In this document: positions 36,163 through 45,258 of the stretch, in pieces
How positions within the stretch are numbered: the stretch's first letter is position 1
Layout of the letters: every line of letters begins with the position of its first letter
Assembly: GCA_017643365.1 (NCBI GenBank)
Contig: JAEPNO010000004.1
Span: forward strand, 194,904 to 258,903
Direction: 5' to 3'
DNA: 64,000 nt
DNA from: Balneolaceae bacterium
Lineage (GTDB): Bacteria > Bacteroidota > Rhodothermia > Balneolales > Balneolaceae
The notes under the pieces: model-generated
The model's input: the letters and a program-made list of their open reading frames with translations, nothing else
What the model was told of the DNA's origin: nothing
The model's database searches: none
Program-made: the position numbers and the translations under genes

Positions 36163-36462
36163 TTATTCCTGACTTTTTAGCACCTTCGTAACCCATGCCC
36201 GACTTACCCCAAACTTTCTTGCAAGCTCTGCACGGCTTTTAACCTTCCCAGAGTCCAATAATTTTCGGAACTCCTTTGCCTGAAAGGACCGCGTATTCTT
36301 TTGATCAGTCCTGGCAGGTGGGTTAACATATTTTCGTGTTAACGCTGTGTTCGCATGATTGAAAAATGGGAGTGATTTTTGGAGTTTTTTGAGGTCAATT
36401 TCAAAACGAGCTCCATTAGAACCGCCTCTTAAGACCCTAACAGGCCATTTTATTTCGAACAA
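36163..36462 (-). CDS. Small HTH protein
   Basis: A 99-residue protein. The C-terminus (SRAELARKFGVSRAWVTKVLKSQE) is a clear HTH recognition unit. The N-terminus (IKWPVRVLRGGSNGARFEIDL) recalls the small HTH companions found next to serine recombinases, so it may be the remnant of another integration gene. It is followed on its 5' side by a terminator hairpin. Confidence 0.6.
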   Translation of the reverse strand: MFEIKWPVRVLRGGSNGARFEIDLKKLQKSLPFFNHANTALTRKYVNPPARTDQKNTRSFQAKEFRKLLDSGKVKSRAELARKFGVSRAWVTKVLKSQE

Positions 36463-36497
36463 TATTCGCAGGTTTGCAACTTCAGGGGAGCTTTATA

Positions 36498-36546
36498 AAA
36501 ACCCTAAGTTATATGAATACTGTAGCTTAGGGTTTTTTAGTTTTAG
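36498..36546. terminator. Bidirectional terminator
   Basis: AAAACCCTAAG (36498-36508) and CTTAGGGTTTT (36536-36546) form an 11-bp stem with a 27-base loop, with T's on the right. It lies between the HTH gene and the 146-residue gene. Confidence 0.6.
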
Positions 36547-36592
36547 ATAGGTGAAACAATAGTGAAACAAAAGCTTATTTAACTTCTGTTTT

Positions 36593-37033
36593 TCACCTTC
36601 TTTGAGCTCTCCTTAGCAAGCTCTTGACATGTCTTTTTAAAGCGTTTACAAACCAACCATTACTTTCTTCCCGAGCTTTTCTTCTTTCTTCCAATTCATC
36701 GGCATACAACACCTTAAAGTTGGAACTTTTATTGAAGTAATAATTATGAAGTTCACCGTTGTTGAGGCGGATAATTACCAGGCTTACAAAGAAGTGACGA
36801 ATACCTGTTGCCACGACTTCTTCATCTACAACCGTCCAGTCTAAACCTCTTACGCCATGTAATGGGCATAAGTAGCGATCATAATCATCGAATACATCGA
36901 GAGGAAGAATCGTTTCTTTAAAGGCAGTTTCTACAGATAACCCATCTCCACGAAGAACCGGTTCATAGGGTTCATCAGAGCTTTCGAACATACGAAGGTA
37001 ACTACGTTGTTTGGGGTTACTACTGCAATACAT
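36593..37033 (-). CDS. Hypothetical protein
   Basis: A 146-residue protein with no recognised domain. It has a Cys-rich N-terminus (MYCSSNPKQRSYLRMFES), an acidic middle and a very basic C-terminus (ALKRHVKSLLRRAQRR) that could bind nucleic acid. It is seven bases from the GIY-YIG gene, so the two are probably one operon. Confidence 0.5.
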   Translation of the reverse strand: MYCSSNPKQRSYLRMFESSDEPYEPVLRGDGLSVETAFKETILPLDVFDDYDRYLCPLHGVRGLDWTVVDEEVVATGIRHFFVSLVIIRLNNGELHNYYFNKSSNFKVLYADELEERRKAREESNGWFVNALKRHVKSLLRRAQRR

Positions 37034-37039
37034 ATTTAA

Positions 37040-38236
37040 TTAAGTCAATTTACTAGAGTTTCCCTTTCGGTTTAATAATGGTTTTTTCAGAGCAATCAAA
37101 TATTCCTCTAGTTCGAAGCGCCCAAATGCTACAGGAAGTATCTTTATGCTACATTCACTTATAAATTGATCTAAAGTAGCTTCCTCTGTTTCAGAAAGAT
37201 ATTTACGCTTTCCTTTTTTTTCCTTTAGAGTAAAACCTAGCAGCTTTTCAGCAGTGTTACGGCGGAAAGCAGAGAAATATGTTGTCTTACTGTGTGCTTT
37301 ATATCGCTCAAAAAGATTGCTCGATTCACCTATATAAATGAGACCATCTTCCGGGTGCTCAATCCAATAAATACCAGCTCTATTTGGAGGATTTGCTGTG
37401 TTCCAAGGTACAATACCTAAGTTAACGATGACTTGTGTCCCGTCTTTGAGTAATTGGTCTGTTTGGTTTTGAATGGCTTTCCAGATATCAGCGTTGGTAT
37501 CACCTTTTACTGATTTACGTTTTCCTAACTGAAACCGATTCAGGTTACTTGGAAGGTTAACAATGCCAAATTCTTCTAGCTCTTTTCGACCGATGTTAGT
37601 TGAAATATATTGTACTCTAAAATCATGTAGTTCAATATCTTGAGCTAGTGAGGGGTGATCTTTTTTAGCGTTTATGTAATTCTTATAAAAAGTGGAAGTC
37701 TTTAATTTTCCATGTTGTTTAATCCGATTAGCCAGATTATTACTTTCACCAATATAGCTCCAGTTTTCATTCTGATCTGAAATAAGGTAGTTACCGAAGG
37801 CTAAAGTAAAATTATGATCAAAGCTGTATGCGCTAGAACTTTCAAGAATAGATAGTCCCGATAAAAGTATAGTATCAGAATTGTCTTGGCACCATTGCCA
37901 ACTAAAAGATTCAGTAGTGTTTAAAGTATCGTCTTGATGTTTAACAGTTGGTTTTGAGTTTACTTCATTAGCATGCGTTAAATTAGAATCGGTGTCTTTA
38001 ATCTTAACAGGTGACCTGAAATTTGACCTTCTAATAACCCACCTGTTACCTTTTTGTATAGCATTAGGTATTTGACCATTCCTCAATAAAACACGTAATT
38101 CTTTACCAGACCGCTGTTTGGAGTTTTTTAGGATCCCTTTTTTTTCAAGATATGGAGCAACTTCAGGTGGTGTTGTCTCAATTTTATTATTTGCATCCAG
38201 GAAAGCATCTATGGCTCGAACAACTTTTGTATTCAT
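37040..38236 (-). CDS. Protein with two GIY-YIG nuclease-like domains
   Basis: A 398-residue protein. The N-terminal ~90 residues contain an MTA-like basic segment (GKELRVLLRNGQIPNAIQKG). Two GIY-YIG domains follow: FGNYLISDQNENWSYIGESNNLANRIKQH (about 150-180) and GIYWIEHPEDGLIYIGESSNLFERYKAH (about 285-315). In the first the G-I-Y triad is replaced by N-Y-L; the second is canonical. A tandem nuclease may cut as a pseudo-dimer. It lies beside the hsdR gene and may be a restriction endonuclease. Confidence 0.75.
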   Translation of the reverse strand: MNTKVVRAIDAFLDANNKIETTPPEVAPYLEKKGILKNSKQRSGKELRVLLRNGQIPNAIQKGNRWVIRRSNFRSPVKIKDTDSNLTHANEVNSKPTVKHQDDTLNTTESFSWQWCQDNSDTILLSGLSILESSSAYSFDHNFTLAFGNYLISDQNENWSYIGESNNLANRIKQHGKLKTSTFYKNYINAKKDHPSLAQDIELHDFRVQYISTNIGRKELEEFGIVNLPSNLNRFQLGKRKSVKGDTNADIWKAIQNQTDQLLKDGTQVIVNLGIVPWNTANPPNRAGIYWIEHPEDGLIYIGESSNLFERYKAHSKTTYFSAFRRNTAEKLLGFTLKEKKGKRKYLSETEEATLDQFISECSIKILPVAFGRFELEEYLIALKKPLLNRKGNSSKLT

Positions 38237-38456
38237 TTCCTATTTCCAATTAAGCTAGTGAGGTATTTATCAACTACGATAAATCGATAAGGTGACAAAA
38301 TGTGTCACCCTTTTTAAAAATATCTCAAAAAAGTTAGACCCTTCCCAAACCAACTACTTACAGAATATCACAAAATTTAACATTTGTTATTTAGTAGTCC
38401 TTTCTAGAAGTTATTATTTAGGTTAGATGATATAAATTTATCGTTGAACTTTCGGG

Positions 38457-40847
38457 ATGGAATCAAAAAAAGAACTTACAGAACAGGAAATTCGTTCGCG
38501 GTACATTTCCCCTGCTATTTATGATGCAGGCTGGGATAAGATGTCGCAAGTGCTAGAGGAGCGGTATTTTACCGATGGGCGCATTCGTGTGCGCGGTTCA
38601 ATGGCTAAACGTGATAAGGGCAAGAAAGCCGACTACCTGCTATCCTACAAGCGAGGCTATAAACTAGCAGTTGTAGAAGCTAAAGACAATAAGCACTCTA
38701 TGGGTGCAGGATTGCAACAGGCAATTGAATACGCTGAAATTCTGGATATCCCTTTTGTATACAGCTCGAATGGTGATGGCTTTATAGAGTACGATCGTAC
38801 AAAGACAGAAGGCACCATCGAACGTCAACTTGCTCTTGATGAATTTCCATCTCCGGATGAGTTATGGAAGCGTTACAAGCTTTGGAAAGGAATTGATGAA
38901 GAGCAGGAAAAGATTATTAAACAGCCGTACCATTTTGATAGTGAAGGTCGGTCGTTACGCTACTATCAAGAGATTGCGGTAAACCGAACAATTGAAGCGG
39001 TTGCGAAAGGGGTACAGCGTATTTTGTTGGTGATGGCAACAGGTACAGGAAAAACGCTCACCGCTTTTCAGATCATATGGCGTATCTGGAAGTCGGGCAA
39101 GAATAAACGCATTCTGTTTCTAGCTGATCGAAATATTTTAGTGGACGACCCGATTCGAAAGTACTTCGGTCCTGTTAAAGGGAAAGTGCACAAGATTCAG
39201 CGAGGGAAATTAAGTAAGGCGCATGAGATCTACTTTGCGCTCTACCAAGCGGTGACGGGAAATGAGGAAGAAGACGATATTTTTAAAGAGTACTCTCGTG
39301 ATTTCTTTGATCTGATTATTATTGATGAGTGCCATCGCGGATCGGCTGCCGACGACTCAGCATGGAGACGTGTTCTGGAGTATTTTGATAGCGCAACGCA
39401 CATTGGTTTAACCGCTACACCTAAAGAGACAAACAATGTCTCGAACATCGATTACTTTGGGGAGCCATTGTATACCTATTCGTTAAAACAAGGCATTGAG
39501 GATGGTTTTCTTGCCCCGTACAAAGTGGTTCGCTTTACTCTGGATAAAGATGCCGATGGCTGGCGACCGGTGGAGGGTTTTACTGATAAGAATGGAAATA
39601 TCATTCCCGATCGTGAGTACAATCAAAAAGATTACGATGGACAGCTGGTGCTGGAAAAGCGGACACAGTTGGTAGCTCGAAAAGTCAGCGAATTCCTGAA
39701 AGCTACCGATCCATTCTCCAAAACCATCATCTTTTGTAGGGACATTGATCATGCTGAACGGATGCGCTCTGCATTAGTGAATCTGAATGCTGAGTATGTG
39801 AGTCGCGATAGTAGGTATGTGATGCGCATAACCGGGGATGACGCCGTGGGTAAAGCGAATTTGGATCCGTTTATGGATGAAGAAGAAACCTATCCGGTGA
39901 TTGCGACTACCTCGAAATTATTGACTACCGGCGTAGATGTACCCACCTGTAAGTTCATTGTATTGGATGCGAACATTGGCTCTATGACAGAGTTTAAGCA
40001 GATTATTGGTCGTGGTACGCGAATCTCTGAGGATTACGGTAAGCTGTACTTTACGATCATGGATTTCCGGAATGTAACTCGCCACTTTGCAGATCCTGAC
40101 TTTGACGGCGAACCGGTTCAGGCGCATAATTTCGGGCCGAATGATGATCCAACACCACCTGAAGTTGAAGACCCGACTGACGATTCTGAAACGGGTGGGG
40201 AAGAACCGGGAACATTAGTAGATCCACCGCCGGGTTCAACCATAGAACCGGGTGAAGGCGGGGTGATAATAGATCCCCCTGAACCAAGAAAATTCTACGT
40301 TGATAACGTTGAAGTGAAGGTGATTAATCAACGTGTTCAATTCTATAATGATGATGGAAAGCTGGTTACGGAATCATTGAAAGACTATTCTCGCAAAAAG
40401 ATTAGCGAACAATATAGCTCATTGGATGACTTCCTGAAGCACTGGCAAGACACCGAAAAGAAAACAGCGATCGTAGAGGAATTAGAAGAGAAAGGTGTGG
40501 TTTTTTCTGAGTTGAAGAAAGAAGTAGATAAGGAGCTCGATCCTTTTGATCTGATCTGTCACATTGCCTTCGATCAGCCACCACTTACGCGCCAGGAACG
40601 AGCAAACAACGTAAAGAAGCGCAATTACTTCGGGAAGTACTCCGAGACTGCCCAAAAGGTACTGGAAGGGTTACTGGAAAAGTATGAGGACGAAGGCTTA
40701 GAGAACCTGGAAGACATTAAAGTATTGAATCTGTCTCCCTTCACTGAGTACGGTAGCATGATCGAAATCGTACAGGAATTTGGCGGTAAAGACGGCTACA
40801 TGAACGCCGTTCACGAAATTGAAGAAGAACTTTATAAAACGGGGTAA
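38457..40847 (+). CDS. hsdR: Type I restriction enzyme subunit R
   Basis: A 796-residue HsdR that cuts DNA after ATP-driven translocation. The nuclease domain has D59 and E74-A-K76 (KADYLL; VVEAKDN). Helicase motifs are MATGTGKTLTAF (about 190-202), DECHRGSA (about 289-296), LTATPKET, and QIIGRGTRISEDYG. The C-terminus (residues 700-796) is the EcoEI-type domain. A Pro/Glu-rich linker (about 560-620, PPEVEDPTDDSETGGEE) is unusual. The ATG at 38457 is used. Confidence 0.95.
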   Translation: MESKKELTEQEIRSRYISPAIYDAGWDKMSQVLEERYFTDGRIRVRGSMAKRDKGKKADYLLSYKRGYKLAVVEAKDNKHSMGAGLQQAIEYAEILDIPFVYSSNGDGFIEYDRTKTEGTIERQLALDEFPSPDELWKRYKLWKGIDEEQEKIIKQPYHFDSEGRSLRYYQEIAVNRTIEAVAKGVQRILLVMATGTGKTLTAFQIIWRIWKSGKNKRILFLADRNILVDDPIRKYFGPVKGKVHKIQRGKLSKAHEIYFALYQAVTGNEEEDDIFKEYSRDFFDLIIIDECHRGSAADDSAWRRVLEYFDSATHIGLTATPKETNNVSNIDYFGEPLYTYSLKQGIEDGFLAPYKVVRFTLDKDADGWRPVEGFTDKNGNIIPDREYNQKDYDGQLVLEKRTQLVARKVSEFLKATDPFSKTIIFCRDIDHAERMRSALVNLNAEYVSRDSRYVMRITGDDAVGKANLDPFMDEEETYPVIATTSKLLTTGVDVPTCKFIVLDANIGSMTEFKQIIGRGTRISEDYGKLYFTIMDFRNVTRHFADPDFDGEPVQAHNFGPNDDPTPPEVEDPTDDSETGGEEPGTLVDPPPGSTIEPGEGGVIIDPPEPRKFYVDNVEVKVINQRVQFYNDDGKLVTESLKDYSRKKISEQYSSLDDFLKHWQDTEKKTAIVEELEEKGVVFSELKKEVDKELDPFDLICHIAFDQPPLTRQERANNVKKRNYFGKYSETAQKVLEGLLEKYEDEGLENLEDIKVLNLSPFTEYGSMIEIVQEFGGKDGYMNAVHEIEEELYKTG

Positions 40848-40852
40848 CTGAA

Positions 40853-41971
40853 ATGAAGCCATTAAACTTAGTGATCTTGATTCTAGTTGTATCTAATGCA
40901 TGTGTGCCAACAAGTATTACAAGAGATCTAAATAATTCGGATAAGGTTTTAGTCACTAATACTATTTTAAAAACCAAGGTATTAGGTGAAGTGTCTTTTA
41001 TAGACAATGAAAAAAACATGACTATTGAGGTCAAACCAATTGATACTCGTCTCTTTGATGATAAAATCAATAGGTATAAGAATGATGGTAGCCATAACTC
41101 AATAATTACGAGAGTTGAAGGGGTTTCAACTGCAAATGATTCCAGTAAAGTATCTGCATTAGAAACATTGCAATCTAAATTATTAGATGAAGGGCTTACC
41201 CAAATTGAAATTAATACAATCCTCAATACTATCTATGAAGATATTCCTCCAGTAGAAGGATTATTTGGTTATAAAAATCCTGATATCTATGTATCAAGTG
41301 ATTACAAAGCTAAAGACTCTAATCCTTTTACATTGGATGATAGATATTTGACCGTAACCGAAATAACAATTGAAAACAATTCGGATAAAGTTCAGACTTT
41401 TTGTGAAGGTGATTTATTAATAACCAGTGATAATACTGTCTATAAAAGTCTGCCTAGCATGGATTTAATTAATCGACATCAATCTGGATCTATATATTAC
41501 GAGGCGTTATTTTCATTGCTTGTTAAAGACTGTGAATTAATTCCAAGTGGATCAAAAATAGTTTCTCACTTGGTATATCCCCATTTCTATCAAAACCCAA
41601 AGTTGAAAGTATTTTATTTGAAAGGCAGCAATCAATCTTCCAAAGAATTAACAATTGAAAGTGAAAATAGTTTTAATGAGTACTTTTTTACTCGGCTTTA
41701 TGTTGCTTCAAAGATTGCTGATGGTTTCGATACTATAGTTGTTTCATCTTCAGAATATGGAGCCCAAAGAAATAGATACCATTTTTTAAGAATTAATAAT
41801 TCGATCAGCTTTGTCGAATTTGAAGACTTCTACCTTCATAATGATATGAGCTTAGATTCTGTTGAAATAATTACAATTAAAAGCAGGAGAAATAGATTTG
41901 AAATAATCAGAACTCCAATAACGCAGGAAGATCTCGAAATCGGAGATGTTGTAGTTGTAGAAACTGAATAA
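40853..41971 (+). CDS. Exported protein inside the hsd operon, unknown
   Basis: A 372-residue protein starting MKPLNLVILILVVSNACVP, a signal peptide with a possible lipidation Cys17 (the lipobox is imperfect). The rest is beta-rich with no recognised domain. It begins five bases after hsdR. An exported protein between hsdR and hsdM is not part of a normal type I system. It may be a passenger, or it may contribute to defence at the envelope. Confidence 0.6.
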   Translation: MKPLNLVILILVVSNACVPTSITRDLNNSDKVLVTNTILKTKVLGEVSFIDNEKNMTIEVKPIDTRLFDDKINRYKNDGSHNSIITRVEGVSTANDSSKVSALETLQSKLLDEGLTQIEINTILNTIYEDIPPVEGLFGYKNPDIYVSSDYKAKDSNPFTLDDRYLTVTEITIENNSDKVQTFCEGDLLITSDNTVYKSLPSMDLINRHQSGSIYYEALFSLLVKDCELIPSGSKIVSHLVYPHFYQNPKLKVFYLKGSNQSSKELTIESENSFNEYFFTRLYVASKIADGFDTIVVSSSEYGAQRNRYHFLRINNSISFVEFEDFYLHNDMSLDSVEIITIKSRRNRFEIIRTPITQEDLEIGDVVVVETE

Positions 41972-42004
41972 TCAATCTGACATTTGAATGATTTTCTTAA
42001 AACT

Positions 42005-42028
42005 ATTCCTAATTCCTAATTCCTAATT
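42005..42028 (+). repeat. Heptanucleotide repeat ATTCCTA before hsdM
   Basis: ATTCCTA occurs three times in tandem followed by ATTC, ending seven bases before the hsdM ATG. Changes in copy number would alter the leader spacing, so phase variation is possible but unproven. Confidence 0.55.
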
Positions 42029-42034
42029 CTTTTC

Positions 42035-43465
42035 ATGTCCATAAGCAACGTAATTAAGTCCATTCAAGACATCATGCGCAAAGACGCCGGGGTGGACGGC
42101 GACGCACAACGCATCTCTCAGCTGGGGTGGATGCTCTTCCTCAAAATCTTCGACGATCACGAGCTGCAACAAGAACTGGTAGACGACAACTACACTTCGC
42201 CGGTGCCTGATCAATACCGATGGAGGAACTGGGCAGCAGATGAAGAAGGCATCACCGGGGATGCACTGCTAGAGTTCATCGACGACATGTTTAAGGCGCT
42301 GAAAGAGATGGAGCTGACCGAGCACAGTCCGAAGTTGGCGTTTGTGGTGCAATCGGTGTTTGAGGATTCCTACAACTACATGAAATCGGGGACACTACTC
42401 CGACAAGTTGTGAACAAGCTGAATGAGGTAAACTTCAACAAAAAAGACGATCGTCATCAGTTTAACGACATTTATGAGAAGATCCTCAAAGATTTGCAAA
42501 GTGCAGGCAATGCCGGGGAGTTTTACACGCCTCGTGCAGTTACCAAATTCATGACGCAGATGGTGGATCCGAAGATCGGTGAATCGGTGTTAGATCCTGC
42601 CTGTGGAACCGGAGGCTTTCTGGTGGATGCCATCGAGCACATGAAAGAGCAATCGAGTAATGTGGAGGATTTAGACTCGCTGCAAACCAAAATTCAAGGG
42701 GTGGAGAAGAAAGCCCTGCCTCATTTGCTGTGTACCACCAACTTGATTCTGCATGGCGTTCCGGTGCCGAATGTGCGTCATGGCAATACCCTCAACAAAC
42801 CCTACAACGAGTATAAAGCCAAAGACCGTGTGGATGTGGTGTTGACCAATCCTCCCTTTGGCGGACAGGAAGAAGACGGGATCGAAAAGAACTTTCCGTC
42901 GCAGTTTCAGACGCGCGAGACTGCCGATCTGTTTTTGGTGCTGATTTTACGCCGTCTGAAAGAAGGCGGACGATGTGCCTTAGTACTACCCGACGGCTTT
43001 TTGTTTGGGGAAGGGGTAAAAACCCGCATCAAAGAGCGATTGCTGAAAGAAAATACCCTGCACACCATTGTGCGCTTACCCAAAGGTGTGTTTGCACCCT
43101 ACACCAGCATTAACACCAATCTGCTGTTTTTTGAGAAAGGAGGCAGCACCAAAGAGGTGTGGTATTTTGAGCACCGCTACCCAGAAGGTTACAAGAGTTA
43201 TTCCAAGACCAAGCCTATTCGCATTGAAGAGTTTGAGGTAGAAAAGGAATGGTGGAACGACCGCAAAGAAAGCGATCAGGCATGGAAGGTGAGTGCCGAA
43301 GAGATTGAGCAACGCGGCTATAATCTGGATATAAAAAACCCGAACTCGGAGGAGAATCAGACGTACGATGTGGAAGCTTTATTGGCGCAGCGAAACAACC
43401 TGAACGAGGAGATACAGAAGCTAAGCCACTCGTTGTTGAACGAATTGAAGGAGACACTGGCGTGA
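42035..43465 (+). CDS. hsdM: Type I restriction enzyme subunit M (N6-adenine methylase)
   Basis: A 476-residue HsdM. It methylates adenine in the bipartite target using AdoMet. The SAM motif is VLDPACGTGGFLVDA (about 187-200) and the catalytic N-P-P-F is in VVLTNPPFGGQ (about 268-277). The N-terminal helical domain begins MSISNVIKSIQDIMRKDAG. It appears complete. Confidence 0.95.
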   Translation: MSISNVIKSIQDIMRKDAGVDGDAQRISQLGWMLFLKIFDDHELQQELVDDNYTSPVPDQYRWRNWAADEEGITGDALLEFIDDMFKALKEMELTEHSPKLAFVVQSVFEDSYNYMKSGTLLRQVVNKLNEVNFNKKDDRHQFNDIYEKILKDLQSAGNAGEFYTPRAVTKFMTQMVDPKIGESVLDPACGTGGFLVDAIEHMKEQSSNVEDLDSLQTKIQGVEKKALPHLLCTTNLILHGVPVPNVRHGNTLNKPYNEYKAKDRVDVVLTNPPFGGQEEDGIEKNFPSQFQTRETADLFLVLILRRLKEGGRCALVLPDGFLFGEGVKTRIKERLLKENTLHTIVRLPKGVFAPYTSINTNLLFFEKGGSTKEVWYFEHRYPEGYKSYSKTKPIRIEEFEVEKEWWNDRKESDQAWKVSAEEIEQRGYNLDIKNPNSEENQTYDVEALLAQRNNLNEEIQKLSHSLLNELKETLA

Positions 43466-43525
43466 AATCTACCTCTCCAACATCCTGTACTCAAAAAGTG
43501 GTCTTAAATAATCGAGAAATAAACT

Positions 43526-43545
43526 CCCTCTCCTTGAGGAGAGGG
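43526..43545. other. Perfect hairpin between hsdM and hsdS
   Basis: CCCTCTCC-TTGA-GGAGAGGG, an 8-bp stem with tetraloop in the gap between hsdM and hsdS, likely a REP-type unit of this genome. It may lower hsdS expression relative to hsdM, or simply be an insertion. Confidence 0.6.
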
Positions 43546-43562
43546 CTGGGGAGAGGTGAATA

Positions 43563-45254
43563 ATGACCCTGTCCGACTTACTGGAAGAATTTAATGTGGT
43601 AATCGATACCCCAGAAGGATTAAGCGAATTACGATCTCTAATCTTGGGATTAGCTGTTCGGGGAAAGCTAGTCCCGCAGGATCCCAACGATGAACCGGCA
43701 AGCGAACTTCTGAAAAAGATCGAAACAGAGAAACAGCGCCTCTACGAATCAGGGGAAATTAGAAAGCATAAGAAACTACCAGTAGTAGATGAATCTGAAT
43801 ATTTTTCAAACCTTCCCAATAATTGGTTTTGGACTCGCTTGGGAGAAGTTGGTGATTGGGGCGCGGGAGCAACTCCGTCTAGAGGAAACACAGAATACTA
43901 CGGTGGCAATATTCCATGGCTTAAAACTGGTGAACTAAATGATAGTTTCATAAATAAAGCTGAAGAGTATATTACCAAAAAAGGATTCAAAAATTCTTCA
44001 GTTAGATTGTGTAAACCGGGTGATGTATTAATTGCCATGTATGGAGCCACAATTGGTAAACTTGGTATTCTTAATATTGAGGCAACTACTAATCAAGCTT
44101 GTTGTGCATGTACAGTATTTAATGGTTTTTATAACATCTATCTCTTTTACTATTTGTTAGCGATGAGAGAGGATTTTAGAAATCAAGGTGCTGGAGGAGC
44201 TCAACCAAACATATCAAAAACTAAGATTGAACATACTGTCTTGCCACTCCCCCCACTCGCCGAACAACACCGCATAGTAGCCAAGATTGAATCGTTGTTT
44301 GCGGAAGTGGATGAACTCGAAACCAAGCTGGAAGCTCAAACCAAGCTGGACGAGAAATTGCAACTGGGAGTAAATGCGGAGGTACAACAAGCCCCAGATA
44401 CCGAAGCCTCCAAAGCGGCATGGAACTTCATCACTTCCAATTTCGAAACGCTCTACCATACGCCGGAGTCCATCGATAACCTAAAGAAAAACATCCTCAA
44501 CGAAGCCGTCCGCGGTCGGCTGGTCCCCCAAGACCCCAACGATGAACCGGCAAGCGAGCTATTGAAGAAGATCGAAGCAGAAAAACAACGCCTCTACGAA
44601 GAAGGTGAAATCCGAAAGCCCAAAGCTTTACCTCCCGTTAATGAAAATGAAATTCCATTTGAGATACCGGAGAGTTGGGAGTGGTGTAGGTTAGGGGAGA
44701 CTTATGGAGATATAGGTACCAAAACTCCTGATTCTAAGTTTTCTTATTTAGATGTCAGCTCAATTGATAACGAAAGCTTTAAAATCGATAGCTCTAAAGT
44801 TGAAAACATAGATTCTGAAAATGCTCCGTCACGAGCCCGTAGGTTAGTTAAGGAAGGATCAGTGATATATTCCACTGTGAGACCTTATTTATTGAATGTA
44901 GCTATAGTTAATAATGATTTCGATTTTGAGCCTATTGCAAGCACTGCATTTGAAGTAATAAATACTTTTCAAGGAGTTTACAATAAATATGCTTACTGGT
45001 ATTTATTGAGCACTCCTTTTATTGAATACGTCAATGCTCAAATGGTAGGAGTAGCTTATCCAGCAATTAATAAAAAGGATATGCAAAATTCTCTTATTTC
45101 TATCCCCCCACTCAAAGAACAACACCGCATCGTCCAGCGTATTGAAGAGCTCTTTGCCATTTGTGATGCGTTCAAAGCCAAACTAGAACAGCACGAAAAG
45201 GTGAATGAACGCTTAGTGAAGGGGCTGGTGCAAGAAGTTCTGGAGGGGGTGTGA
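43563..45254 (+). CDS. hsdS: Type I restriction enzyme subunit S (specificity)
   Basis: A 563-residue HsdS with two target-recognition domains. TRD1 spans about 80-215 and TRD2 about 365-530. Each is followed by the PPL-x-EQHRIV-x-x-IE helix: EQHRIVAKIESLFAEV and EQHRIVQRIEELFAICD. The two halves also share a repeated block (RGKLVPQDPNDEPASELLKK and RGRLVPQDPNDEPASELLKK). The protein is longer than a typical ~430-residue HsdS because of the linkers. It looks intact. Confidence 0.93.
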   Translation: MTLSDLLEEFNVVIDTPEGLSELRSLILGLAVRGKLVPQDPNDEPASELLKKIETEKQRLYESGEIRKHKKLPVVDESEYFSNLPNNWFWTRLGEVGDWGAGATPSRGNTEYYGGNIPWLKTGELNDSFINKAEEYITKKGFKNSSVRLCKPGDVLIAMYGATIGKLGILNIEATTNQACCACTVFNGFYNIYLFYYLLAMREDFRNQGAGGAQPNISKTKIEHTVLPLPPLAEQHRIVAKIESLFAEVDELETKLEAQTKLDEKLQLGVNAEVQQAPDTEASKAAWNFITSNFETLYHTPESIDNLKKNILNEAVRGRLVPQDPNDEPASELLKKIEAEKQRLYEEGEIRKPKALPPVNENEIPFEIPESWEWCRLGETYGDIGTKTPDSKFSYLDVSSIDNESFKIDSSKVENIDSENAPSRARRLVKEGSVIYSTVRPYLLNVAIVNNDFDFEPIASTAFEVINTFQGVYNKYAYWYLLSTPFIEYVNAQMVGVAYPAINKKDMQNSLISIPPLKEQHRIVQRIEELFAICDAFKAKLEQHEKVNERLVKGLVQEVLEGV

Positions 45255-45258
45255 GAAA

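Noticed and set aside
36359..36550. Plus-strand ORF opposite the HTH gene
   Set aside because: No motif, and it overlaps the terminator hairpin. It is a shadow.
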